From Cercospora beticola (Eukaryota; Ascomycota; Dothideomycetes; Mycosphaerellales; Mycosphaerellaceae): a stretch of 64,000 nt of DNA. How positions within the stretch are numbered: the stretch's first letter is position 1; each line of letters opens with the position of its first letter. Made by a program: the position numbers and the translations under genes. The stretch is taken from assembly GCF_033473495.1 (NCBI RefSeq), contig NC_088935.1, forward strand, positions 4,712,001 through 4,776,000, written 5' to 3'. Positions 21,994-32,315 of this stretch are shown piece by piece. Below the pieces are notes generated by a model, which did no database searches, had not been told where the DNA came from, and saw only the letters and a list, made by a program, of their open reading frames with translations.

Positions 21994-24900
21994 ATGGACC
22001 GCCGCTACCACGACCCCTACGCGCCCACCACACCTGCTGCTGCTTCGCGGCCCTCACGTCCAAACCACGCGCCGCCCTCCCCCACCGATGCAAGAGCGGG
22101 GTACGCCCGACCGCGTGTGCAGCAGGTGACGGGCAGTGAGGCGGAGCAGTCAAGCAGAACATACTCGAGTCGCCCGAGTACCGATCGATATGACCCGCGA
22201 TACCACTACCCGCCTCCCCTCTCGACTTCCGCCACGTCTCAGTCATACCGCACCCCACTGCGCAAGCGCCGCTCGTGGCCGCCTCAGCCCTGTGCCGAAG
22301 ACGAGGCTGTGGCCCTGCGGAAGGAGGCCGACTCGCTGCTCCTACTGAAGAGAATTGGCAAAGATGAGGTGCCATCCCGTGGCTCCATCGACCAGGATCC
22401 CGTCATTGTCGACAACCCAGACTTTGTCAATCAGCACGAACGTCGCTTCGTTCTGAAGCAGTCAAGCCAAAGCAGCACTGGCACTCTGCCAACGCCGCCC
22501 ACCAGTGAGGATGAGCAAGTACGCAAGGCTCGCCGAAGGCCTTCGAGGTTGGAGATCAACAAGAATGACCAGCGCGTGCCCGAGGCCACCGACCGCACTG
22601 CTACGCCATATGCTTATACGAGGCCTACCAAGCTGTCACAGCAGTCCTCTTCGAGCAGCCATCTGACTCCGCCTTCATCTGCCGCAAGCGGCGGCCGCGG
22701 GGCTCGCCTTGATGGGAGCGGGCCTAAACCCTCGTCGCCGCGTAGAGACTCTGGCCGGATAAGCCCAAGCACTCGACAACGACGTGATTATTTCACATCG
22801 GACAGGAGTAGCAATGAAAGTGCCATCGACGACAGTGATAATGACCGCAAACCGGCCGATGCGAAGAGCCTTCGTGGAAGTGGCAAGCGGCTGACCGAGC
22901 TGCCTTTGACTGAGAGTCCCCGCGGCTCTTTCACCAATCTCCCAAATACTATGAGCAGCGAAACTGCAGGAATGCCCTCTGCCCATGCACCTCCAATCCG
23001 CCGGTCAGCCTTGGATGCCAGGAGGAATACAGATACGCAAAGCACCCTGCCGACCATGAACAAGCTCAACGCTGACAAGTCACGTCGACCTACTCCACTT
23101 ATGGCGGCGACGTCGTTGAGTGAGGCTCAGGACATGCCTTCCTCGTTTGGTAGTATGAGACTTGACCCCAAATCGGCAGAGGCTTACCCTCGATCTCGGG
23201 AGTCCAGCTATGCACAGTCTCGTCCGGTCTCGAGAGAAGGATCTGTTGCCAACGGCGCTCCTCCGTCGCCTTCACGCTCGCCCGTAGCAAGCGCAGACTA
23301 CTCCAAGGATGCTCGCATCTCTCGCGAGGGCAGCTTGCTTGGCTCCAAGCCACCTTCTGCAACCAGTTCGCGACCCACTTCGCCTTCTCCACGGACTCCA
23401 GGCGATGCTCCACGCATGCCTCGTACAGATCTAGATTGGACGGCTCTGCTTGCAGCAAATGCGGCAAGGCGTACCAAGCCACCTTCAAGGCTGTCATCTG
23501 CTGTCCCACATGATGCAGCGCCAACTTCAGCTCCACTGTCGGCGCCACCGGTGGACTGGCCTCGGAAAGCTTCTCCGAAGGAGCTCACCCCTGCACAGTC
23601 TTCGCCAAGTCTACCATATCCGGAAGATCACAGCCTTATGGGATCCACCATGTTCATGCCGACTGAGCAAGAGTACGCCTATAATCCCGTCAAGCAAAAC
23701 TCCTTCCCGCCTTCTTCTTCGTCCGATGTTGCAAAGCTGTCTGGCACCTCGACACCGGCGTCCAGCAGCTCTGCTCAGTCAAGTTTGCACCCTCCTCGGC
23801 CAAGCTTGAACAGAATGCACTCTGCCGCACCCTCGACCAGTACCACCACCACAGATATGCGTGCTCCGGAAGGGCGACCTCGAATGACCACATCTCGACA
23901 GGCATCTTTCGCTGAGTCCTCTCAGACCAAGAAAGAAATTGCTGCTCTGTCCAGAAAGGGCCTACCTGCGTGCCCAAGACAGGAACCAGTAGCTGGCAAA
24001 GATGACTGGTACACGATCACGGGTCACACCAACATCGACTTTTGTCCCGATTGTATAGATACGTTGTTTGAGAGAACTGTATTCCGCAATGCATTTCGTC
24101 GATCACTTCCGAGGAGCTACAGCGAAAAAGTTCGTTGCGCTTTTGGATCACCTTGGATACGTCTGGCCTGGCTCCTCACACTTCAACAGCACCGTACGGA
24201 CCTGACACTGTTGCAAGACATTGCAGATATCGAGGAGACCAGCGCCCCATGCCCGGGAGGAATACAATCGGTTCAAAATTGGTACGGCCTGCGCGACCCA
24301 GACGGGCTTTTCGTTCGCGACTTCCACTTGTGTTACGGCGACGTTCGGAAGATCGAGTGTCTGCTGCCCACGCTTTCCGGCATTTTCGTTCGACTGCCAC
24401 AGCGTGCATCTTACACCAAGAGTACTTGTGCCATCCGCATGGACAGCACTCGTTTCTCGTCCTACCTCGATGCTTTGGTCATACTGCACGAGAAAGCACT
24501 CGCTGCTCGTAGGAACGCGGACCCTATGCCTCTGATCGATCTCGTTGAGCGAAAGACTCGCTTGAGGGAATGTACCAAGGATACGCTCCTCATCGGTGCT
24601 CTCTGGCATTACATTCCCGACCTCGCTCCCGCTTTCACGGTGTGCGAAGACTGCTTTGAGTCCGTTGTGGAGCCTGAGATCAAAAAGAACAAATCACTCG
24701 CGAAGAAGTTCAATCGCACTCTTCAGCCTGTCTATAGCGAGGGCATCGGCTGCAGTTGTCAACTGTATTCCCCGCATATGAGGAAAGTCTTTGCGCGAGC
24801 GGTCGAAGATAACGACATGAAGTACTTGGTTCGCAAGGCCAAAGAGAGAAGGGAGGCGGAAGTCTACTTGCAGGAAAAGTTCAAGGGTGTCATGACTAAG

Positions 24901-25005
24901 GCTAAGAGACTTAGTATGGAAGGCACCGTCACTGAAGATGATGAAAGGAGACTGAATCGAGATTTGGAAAAGATTACCAAGGAATGGAAAGAGAGGTGGG
25001 AGTGA
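21994..25005 (+). CDS. Large low-complexity fungal protein with conserved Cys-containing C-terminal domain
   Basis: 1003 residues without introns from the ATG at 21994 (an upstream in-frame ATG would add seven residues; the inner one was preferred). Residues 1-650 are Ser/Pro/Arg-rich and probably disordered, full of possible phosphorylation sites and repeated SREGS-type patches (SREGSVANG, SREGSLLGS). Residues of about 665-960 look globular, with two CxxC pairs (FCPDC near 683, VCEDC near 883) that could bind zinc, and several Trp and Tyr. The tail is a charged coiled coil (RKAKERREAEVYLQEKFK). I do not recognise the family well enough to name it. Similar proteins are often labelled serine/arginine-matrix-like in fungi, a name based on composition only. 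Likely an intracellular scaffold or regulator. Confidence 0.8.
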   Translation: MDRRYHDPYAPTTPAAASRPSRPNHAPPSPTDARAGYARPRVQQVTGSEAEQSSRTYSSRPSTDRYDPRYHYPPPLSTSATSQSYRTPLRKRRSWPPQPCAEDEAVALRKEADSLLLLKRIGKDEVPSRGSIDQDPVIVDNPDFVNQHERRFVLKQSSQSSTGTLPTPPTSEDEQVRKARRRPSRLEINKNDQRVPEATDRTATPYAYTRPTKLSQQSSSSSHLTPPSSAASGGRGARLDGSGPKPSSPRRDSGRISPSTRQRRDYFTSDRSSNESAIDDSDNDRKPADAKSLRGSGKRLTELPLTESPRGSFTNLPNTMSSETAGMPSAHAPPIRRSALDARRNTDTQSTLPTMNKLNADKSRRPTPLMAATSLSEAQDMPSSFGSMRLDPKSAEAYPRSRESSYAQSRPVSREGSVANGAPPSPSRSPVASADYSKDARISREGSLLGSKPPSATSSRPTSPSPRTPGDAPRMPRTDLDWTALLAANAARRTKPPSRLSSAVPHDAAPTSAPLSAPPVDWPRKASPKELTPAQSSPSLPYPEDHSLMGSTMFMPTEQEYAYNPVKQNSFPPSSSSDVAKLSGTSTPASSSSAQSSLHPPRPSLNRMHSAAPSTSTTTTDMRAPEGRPRMTTSRQASFAESSQTKKEIAALSRKGLPACPRQEPVAGKDDWYTITGHTNIDFCPDCIDTLFERTVFRNAFRRSLPRSYSEKVRCAFGSPWIRLAWLLTLQQHRTDLTLLQDIADIEETSAPCPGGIQSVQNWYGLRDPDGLFVRDFHLCYGDVRKIECLLPTLSGIFVRLPQRASYTKSTCAIRMDSTRFSSYLDALVILHEKALAARRNADPMPLIDLVERKTRLRECTKDTLLIGALWHYIPDLAPAFTVCEDCFESVVEPEIKKNKSLAKKFNRTLQPVYSEGIGCSCQLYSPHMRKVFARAVEDNDMKYLVRKAKERREAEVYLQEKFKGVMTKAKRLSMEGTVTEDDERRLNRDLEKITKEWKERWE

Positions 25006-25333
25006 TTGTCCCCTTCTTGTGTTGTATTATGGGATAGAGGCTCTCTATGGTGGCTTTTTGTGCAAAAAAGTTTAGGGGAAGGGACGAAATGATGAGATAC
25101 GAACGAATGAAAAAGAACACCTCAAAAAGTGTCCAATTTCGCGAGCAGCGTGAACTGGGAGCTTTCAATTGTGTTGTCAAGAGTCACTGCAGCTTCAATT
25201 CCTGGAGAAAGCAATGGTATCATAATGTAAACGCTGTCGATCGAGTTTCTTCGCCAATAATAACGCCTCCAGGCGCCAAAAGCAAACCAACACCTGGAAC
25301 AATTCTGTGATTGAGTATCCTGCCTTAGGCTCT

Positions 25334-26746
25334 CTACTCCCAATCATCATCGCTATCCTCATCCTTCTTCCTATCCTTTGGACTTCCCGGCGCACGACTC
25401 GTGGCTCCAGAAACCAGGTCGTAGCTTGCGTCCGAATCGGCGACGGATTTGTTCCCGTCTTCACTTCGTCGGGCTTCGGTGGGACTAAGCAAGCCATCTC
25501 CATTACCAGATGCGGACTTTTCGGTTGTTGCGTTGAGAGTTGTGGTAGACGCGCTGGCTTGTTTGCTTGAGCTAGCGTTTGCGTTGGGCGTTATGGATCT
25601 GTCGTTTTCGTTCTCGTCGTCATCGTCGTCGTCCCATTTCACTTCTTCCTCGGGGTTAGCGGTGGCGCCTGCGCGAGGTTTGTTAGTACAAATGCCGCAG
25701 TGGTGGATGCTGTAGTTGAAATGAGACTTACCCTTCAGCACTTCTTTCCTCCTTGCCTCTTCTGCTTCGACGGCTTTCCTGAGATAATAGTATCGCATCC
25801 AAAACTCTCTGTAGCCGACTTTCTCTGGCACGAGCTTCTCCATTGCTTTTCGAAGCTCTGGGTATTTGTCCAAGTCTTTCGCGATCGCATCCGTCTTGCT
25901 GTCAACGTCGAATCCTGCTCTGTAGCTTTCCCACTCGACGCCGGAAGGCTCATCTGTAAAAGACGCAGCCGAGGTGTGGATAGCATGTAGCTGAGCGTCA
26001 AGACGAGTACTGTGGAAGACCTTCTTTCCTGTGCCAGCTTCTTCAGTAGAGAAGAGCACTTCTGAGGTTGCTTGATCGTCGCCCTCGGGTGCGGATATTG
26101 TCACTGCATCGCGAAGGAAGTTCTTCAGGTTCGTTCCGTATCTGACCAGAGCCTCGTCGGCAGCATCTTCGGCTTTTTGTAGGTCTTTGAGCTTCTGCGC
26201 TGCTGTGGTGCGGAATATGGATACCAGACTCGCGGCTTCTTTGACGATATCTGCAGGAAGACTCTCTGGTACGTTCTCCCCATCTTTCTTCTCCGTCTCG
26301 GCATCTTTCGCAGCCCCAGCCTCAGTCTGCTCCTCTTTCTTCTGCGCCGGTGCTGCGACACCAGGAATCTCCTCTTGCCCGGGTATTGGCCCGTCAACAT
26401 CGCTTCTGCTAATTTGCAGATCGCTCATGCCCCGAGTTCTTTGTACAACCTGTTCCCTGAGGCTCGAGAAGCCTTTGGTAGCCTGCTCACTCGCCTCGGC
26501 TGCCTCTTTAGACAGATCTTGGTAGAATGTTTCGCCCTGCTTCCGGGCTGACGAAAACCATCCACCGAGTTTCGCGCCCCATGGCGAAGCAGAAACCGCC
26601 TGGAAGGCCTGTTGGAACTCGGTATTCAGAGTGTTTGCTGGTTGTTGTTCCGTGCTGTCGGCGGATGATGATGCGGCATCTTCGGCTTTCTTGCGTTCTG
26701 CAGGCGACAATGCCTCTTCTTGGATGTGATCGTAAGCGACATCCAT
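25334..26746 (-). CDS. BSD-domain protein (Dos2-like)
   Basis: Two exons, 26746-25732 and 25668-25334; the 63-nt intron (GTAAGT to GCAG) is a multiple of three, so it reads through as frame and is easily missed. 449 residues. The start at MDVAYDHIQEE was preferred over an in-frame ATG 33 codons earlier, since the sequence just before it looks like an intron acceptor in the 5' leader. Acidic helical regions flank the BSD domain at about 284-320 (YPELRKAMEKLVPEKVGYRE, then FWMRYYYLR, with the hallmark Phe-Trp). The tail is very acidic (WDDDDDDENEND) and ends DDDWE, as in yeast Dos2. BSD domains occur in TFIIH p62 and synapse-associated proteins; Dos2-like proteins are linked to stress and ubiquitin-related processes. 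The precise role is unknown. Confidence 0.82.
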   Translation of the reverse strand: MDVAYDHIQEEALSPAERKKAEDAASSSADSTEQQPANTLNTEFQQAFQAVSASPWGAKLGGWFSSARKQGETFYQDLSKEAAEASEQATKGFSSLREQVVQRTRGMSDLQISRSDVDGPIPGQEEIPGVAAPAQKKEEQTEAGAAKDAETEKKDGENVPESLPADIVKEAASLVSIFRTTAAQKLKDLQKAEDAADEALVRYGTNLKNFLRDAVTISAPEGDDQATSEVLFSTEEAGTGKKVFHSTRLDAQLHAIHTSAASFTDEPSGVEWESYRAGFDVDSKTDAIAKDLDKYPELRKAMEKLVPEKVGYREFWMRYYYLRKAVEAEEARRKEVLKGKSHFNYSIHHCGICTNKPRAGATANPEEEVKWDDDDDDENENDRSITPNANASSSKQASASTTTLNATTEKSASGNGDGLLSPTEARRSEDGNKSVADSDASYDLVSGATSRAPGSPKDRKKDEDSDDDWE

Positions 26747-27063
26747 GTTATCTGCAAAGGTGTGGTGGAAGAAGTGGATGCTGAAGTTGAGGGAGCAACC
26801 GAACACACCGAAGCACATGAACGTGACGAGCATTGCTAGTGTCAAGCACGGGCCATGAAGTGACGCGGGGAAGTGGAGAGAAGGGGCCGCCGAGCGACTT
26901 CGTTCTTGAAGTACAGACTATCACTGTTCACTCCCTCCTCTGGTCAAATACATCTTTGGGTGCCATCAAGGAGTATTTCGCTCGTTCTCGTGAACAAATT
27001 CTCTGCTTTAGAGTCTCTCAACACTAGGCATGTCGCTGAACGTACTCGACATTTTGAGGACGA

Positions 27064-28388
27064 TTACCTCCCCAACTCGACAGACGGTGGCCAGGCGTGC
27101 TGTGCCAGACGCTTCGCCCGGTACGCAGCCATAGTCTTCGAATCAACCAGGAGTTTTACCTTCTCCGGATCGATAGCTTGACCGCAGCAGCGTGGCGGGA
27201 ATAGTGCATCGTCGGCAATGGCCCACTTGAAGCGTTGTTCAACGCAACTCATGCAGTAGGTATGCTTGTCTGCGCAAGCGGATGTGTAGCGTGCGCGTAG
27301 CGGAGCGATTGACTTCATGCAGTCATTGCACCACACGGGTATGGGTGCACCAAACGAAGAAGACCCAAAAGCTCGTGCTGAGTGACTCGTTTGAGGGTCC
27401 GGCAGCTTGACTACCGGGCGTGAACCAAAGCCAGTGCCTATACCCAAGTTTCCTGCTTTGCCATCGCCGTTGCTGTTGTCTCTGCCGTATCTTATCCCTT
27501 GCAGACTGTCCTCGGCCCTCAACTCTTCGAAGCTCTTGCCTTGGTACGGCTGCTGGAATGTGATGCTCTGGAAGCGAGACGCTTCGATATTGGAAAGGCC
27601 ATCACCGGCGGTGGCTTGGAAAGGCGTGCCAATGGTCCCACTGTTGGTACGTGCGGGCGGGAGCTTGACTCTTGGTATTGGCTTAGATGTGCCTTGAAGA
27701 AGCTCTTGGTCGGCTGAAGGCACAGGACTCCACGCTGTCAACGAGCTGACCATTGGAGGTGCCGGACTCGAAATGGTTGGCGACGGTCTGCTGAAGTCCG
27801 TGGCTGAATCAAGGGAATATTGTCCATCGTGAGGACAATCTTGACGTTTCCTGTGCCCTCCGTCGTCGACCTGAAGACGCTTCGCGGGCTGGAAGGCGAC
27901 ATCATCACTTCTGGCCCTCTTGCCTAAGCCGTTGATAGTCGGCTGAGCGAAGGCCCCTTCACCGAGGCCAGGCGCGAAAGCGGCAAGCTCACTTGCATCC
28001 AAGGCGGCTGCTTCCCTCTTGGCCTTCTGTTCATGTCGTTTCATACACGCTTGACTGTCTCTCAGAGCCTGATGCTGGATCTGCATCAATTCCTCGGCCA
28101 TGCTTTGCGGCGAGACAGCGTTGCTAGAAGGCGCCGGGTCGAGTCTGGCAAGACATCTGTGCGGCGTTCAGCTGGCGACTCAGAGCACCCCTCATCTTCT
28201 CGAACTTACTCGCGAAGCTCCTCAGCGTACAATTGACGCGCCACTTCTCCGTCGCTTGGGACATCTCCGCTTCTGTTGGCGCGGTCGCATGCTGCTAGAG
28301 ATACCAGATCATCGAGCTGTAGATTAATGATCAGTCGAGCAGTTGCTGTATCGGCCTCGTCGAGGACGTGCGCCCAGTCGCCGCACAT
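27064..28388 (-). CDS. RBR-type ubiquitin ligase-like protein, ends after RING1
   Basis: Two exons, 28388-28210 and 28144-27064, joined by a 65-nt intron in phase 2; 419 residues. The N-terminal block (TARLIINLQLDDLVSLAA, then EVARQLYAEEL) is typical of fungal IBR-finger proteins. A disordered region follows. Near residues 331-395 is a RING1-like finger: WCNDC, CADKHTYCMSC, then LFPPRCCGQAI and KTMAAYRAKRLAQ. In RBR ligases this continues into the IBR and the RING2 finger with the catalytic Cys. Here the frame stops about 12 residues later, and the 318 bases before the next gene hold no IBR or RING2. C-to-H spacing in the finger (C-x3-H) is also unusual. It may be a truncated or non-catalytic family member. 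Confidence 0.75.
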
Positions 28389-30936
28389 CCTGCTCAGCGC
28401 GCTCGAGCGGTGGATGGATTGTCGCAGATCTGGTCTGGTGAAGTTCAGTGCAGTTCAGTTCAGATGGAATAGTTTTGGCGTGGCGGCTTAGCTGCATTAC
28501 CCGCTGCGCTAACTAGTGCTTTCTCACAGGCGGCAAGTGCAACAACAGGCCGAACAGCAGGTACGAGCAGCCCGCGAGCGTCCTTACTCTTTGCGCATTG
28601 GGGACTGCGGTGCTCAGTATTCCCGCATCAGATTTGCCATCCCGTCAACATCTCCGAATTGGAATGTCGAAATCGCATCGACGGTGCCCGTCCGGCAGTC
28701 GAAGACCCATGGCGATGGTGATCGTGTTTCGTCTTCAGTTGAATCACTGGATGAACAAGAAGATTCGGGCCTTGGCATTGACATTCCTCGATTTGAATGC
28801 TGTATATGCTCGCTGGCGGCTGTGCTTGTCGGACCAATTCTATTAATCGAAAGCAGACGACGAGTTGCCCGCGTCCGACACTATCGAGTCTCGCTAGGGA
28901 GCTATGATTGACGGCTCATCGCCCCTCCCGCCAAAGAGTAAAAGGGAAGCTCGCCGCCGGGTTCGCGCCTTGTATACTGCACTTACTGCCAGAAGGACCT
29001 AAGCACGTCTTTGCTCCTTGTATCTCTGCATTCTGCGGGGCATCTGAGGCATCTTGCGTACCGGAGAAGGGCAGGCAATCGATTAAGGTCACGAGAGACA
29101 CGGAAGCGTCGGTGCCTCCGGATCTCTATTCTGCTGTCCACTGCTGGACCCCCACACACGTGGTCGGTCTTGAGGCTGAGGCACATCATCCAGTATAGGC
29201 TTCATCTTCCGCTCAACAACTTTGTGACGGAGTGCCAGTCGTCAGCAGTGAGGGAAGAGCTCACGAGACAGCTGATGGCATACGTGGTACGTACCTATCT
29301 ACGCGAGGTTCAGCAAGTTGGCCCCGTCGCCTCACGCATACTGTAGAGGATCCTCATCGCCATCTTACGAAGTTCCTAACCAGACCGACGCGGCGTTCTG
29401 CGGAATCGTGGACTACTGCACTGCTCTGCGAGATCGCAGAGAATGTATTGGCTGTTCCATGAAATGACGACCTTGCCCTTTGGCAATCCTGGAGGCGTGT
29501 TTACGGATATTCATCAGAACCCAACACGTTGGGCACAAACCAGTGTGTGCACTAGCCCAAAGGAGACGAACACTGGCAATTGCCCGGTCGCTGTGGGCAG
29601 TTGCAAACTTCCCTGCAGTGAGGCTGTCGCAGCGGGCCTGGAGACCAAAGAAATGCAGTTTGTCGGAGCCGAGCGCAAGCAACCAAGCGACCAAGGTCCA
29701 CGGCTCGAAGGCGCGTCCGCCTGTTCCAGAATCGTCGTGATACGCGTCGACCGAGAGCCGTTGTAGGCGTGTCATCAAGCTCCCTGTGCTCGAAACAGCG
29801 TTGACGTCTGAATCTGCTTCCAGATCCCATTCAGAAGATGTGGTCGACCCACAGCGGAGCTCATGTCCGCAATGTCTCGCCCTGTCCAGAAGCGTGTCGT
29901 GAGAGAATGATCTCAAGGCAGCATGACGACACAGGGCTGATCCATCTTCGCGTCCTGATGAGGCCTGCAAGGTACATTACCCGACACTTCGAAAGACTAG
30001 ACTTTGATTGGCCCTCGGCTTTTCCGTACCAAGACTTATCCTTCTCCGGGATCGTGTACCCCCTTTGCGAAGTAATTCTGCTGCCAGATTTGTCCAAGCA
30101 TCAGAACTGCCATCCCTGAACAGTGAGGCGTTGCCCGGACGTCCGCCCGGCCGCGCGATTTCTTTCGCGCCCTCCTTTTGCGACACGAGCCCAACGTGGG
30201 ATGTTGCGAAGCAAGACATGACGCTGAAATGAGGAATGTTTCGAACTGACAGGCCGCGACTGGACTCGACGCATTGTTGCCGTCTACGTATACCTCCTGA
30301 GAGCATGTCAGCCCTGCCTGAAACGGGCCAATGAAGCGGGAGTAGTGCCTGCGTCAAGCGTGGGCCGCACCACTGGAATGCGTGCAGATGCGTTCGCAGG
30401 TTCCAACTCGCGCCAACTTGCGGGCGCTCGCGGCCTTGCTCGACATCCTAATGGACGGCACTGGGTGAGTCATCCTAACGAGCGGGCGTGGTCCATGGTC
30501 TCTTGCGAGCGCTGCCTGGCCTGTAGGATCCATCGCGAGACTGCTTCGCCGCGCCCGAAAGCAGGCGGCCTCTGGGGACGCCGCCAGTATTTTGGGGCTA
30601 TGACACCAGGTTCGCCCTGTCGTGAGGCAGCAATAGGCTTCGGTATATATACCTTGACACTCCTGTTGCATGTAATATACTCCTGTCGGGCATCACAAAC
30701 AACCAACAACCACAGTCCCGTCGCACTCATAAAGTCTCCCTTTCCCACACTACACGCGGCGTCCACCACTGTCGACTGGAGCGACTTCGCCACATTACAC
30801 TGCAAACACTCGACATCTGACTGCACAAGAAGACCTTACCACACAACACAAAACCTCGCGAGCAATCCATAATATTCACGAGACACTGTCTCAGTTCCTT
30901 CCACTACTAAAGTCCTCAACCCAAACCACCATCAAT
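28389..30936. other. Long intergenic stretch, no gene identified
   Basis: About 2.5 kb. A minus-strand frame of 185 codons at 29413-29970 shows no domain and biased composition and was rejected. The last 300 bases form the promoter and leader of the small gene at 30937. Confidence 0.45.
30644..30651 (+). promoter_or_regulatory. TATA box ahead of a small gene
   Basis: TATATATA in otherwise GC-balanced DNA, 286 bases before the ATG at 30937. Between them is a CA-rich, G-poor leader typical of the 5' untranslated region of well-expressed fungal genes. Confidence 0.4.
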
Positions 30937-31182
30937 ATGGGTCGACAAGAGAGAAAGGCGGAATGCTACTACCAGTCCGAGGGTCAGTGCAAGCGTTCCA
31001 CATCACTTTGTATTGCAGAACTGACAGGAATGAAAGGCGGTCCATCATCCGCATACTCCACAGTCGGATCGAACTCGGAGGGCAGCCCCACCACCAAAAA
31101 GAGGACTGTCGTGCTCCATCAAGCCAGCGGCACTGTTTCCAGCGACGAGAAGCGTCCTCCGCCTGCCTCGCATCGGAAGTAG
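30937..31182 (+). CDS. Possible small protein of 81 residues
   Basis: The ATG lies in a good fungal start context (CATCAATATGGG) after a CA-rich leader and a TATA box. The product is hydrophilic, with four Cys in the first 25 residues and a Ser/Thr/Lys-rich second half. A 45-nt in-frame segment from GTCAGT in codon 16 to GACAG in codon 31 could be an intron, which would give 66 residues and keep only one Cys. No family is recognised. The promoter architecture argues for a real, perhaps strongly transcribed gene; the protein itself gives little support. Confidence 0.4.
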   Translation: MGRQERKAECYYQSEGQCKRSTSLCIAELTGMKGGPSSAYSTVGSNSEGSPTTKKRTVVLHQASGTVSSDEKRPPPASHRK

Positions 31183-32315
31183 AAGAACCTCAACAGCAAA
31201 AAGATTTATTTTCATGTAGCATATGGGTCACGGTGTTCGCTGGGTGGGTGATCATTTGAATCTTACGGAATGAGACAGGGGAACAGTCTGCCGCAACAGG
31301 GAATGGGATTCTTGGAGTTCAGGACAGGCGAATGCGGGCATCAATGAACGCACGAAAGAATATTAGACGCGGATAAGACGACGATACCCAACCCCTACAC
31401 CGCGAGGGCATGTAACACAAAGCAACAAATGAATGTAACTGCTTTGCTCTTCGATGAGCATCAACGATTGTGCTACTCTTTCCCTTTCTACCACTTCTGA
31501 AGTCGAGAGCAGATGTGCAGTCAATAAGGCTCCAATCAGTAGCCACTGCATTTGCTCTGCTGCTGCAGGACGGCTCCATGCAGGTCTCGCCCTATGAGTG
31601 GGGTTCAAGGCGTTTTACTGAAGGTAGAGCTTTGCGATTTGCTCTGAGGAAGCTATCAAATTCCGTCCTTGCTTGCTTGCATGCATGATGCAGACCAGTC
31701 GTGAAGCTGTACTGGCCTGGTTGGCTGTTGCTTCTGCCTGTTGCGTAAAGTGGCTTTTGACCACTCGTTTGAACGGGTCGATTGGGGGATGCGATTGTCT
31801 TCCGAGCCGCCGCCGAGGCACCGTCTTTTTGCCTAGCATGACAATGGGAAAACGAGATCTGGACTCTGTTCATCAATACTGCAGCTGGAGTGACAGGGAA
31901 AGGGAAAGGGAGGAAACTGTGATGCTAAAGATAGATGCAAAGATGGAAGGCGGTGGCTTGGCGGCGCAGCGGCGACGAATTCGCCGCGGTCGAGCTCCTT
32001 CCATGCTCACACCGTTCAGGCCGCGACACCATTTCAAGACTGCAATATGAGGTTCAATTCGCGGCAGCTCGATGCGTTCAACCTGCAAACGCCAGAACCC
32101 ATACAGAAGGGACTACCTGACTTGCCCCCGTCGAGCGGCTCAATGCCTGAGCGTCAGCACCTCATCCACGAGACATCACTCCCAGCCTGCGAGTCCATCT
32201 CGTACCCGCTCTACCAATTGTTTGGCTGTCCCTGCCGTGGCTGAGGAGAGTAGTATCTTCCCGGATACCAGATATCATGTCAGAGAGAGCGTGACTGGAC
32301 GAAACGGGCCGAGAC
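31183..32315. other. Intergenic stretch, no gene identified
   Basis: About 1.1 kb between the small gene and the 3' end of the peroxidase gene. It has a short purine repeat (GGGAAA units near 31898-31910) and no plausible coding region. Confidence 0.5.

Noticed and set aside
29413..29970. 185-codon minus-strand frame
   Set aside because: No known domain, no splice partners and no promoter signal; length alone does not support it.
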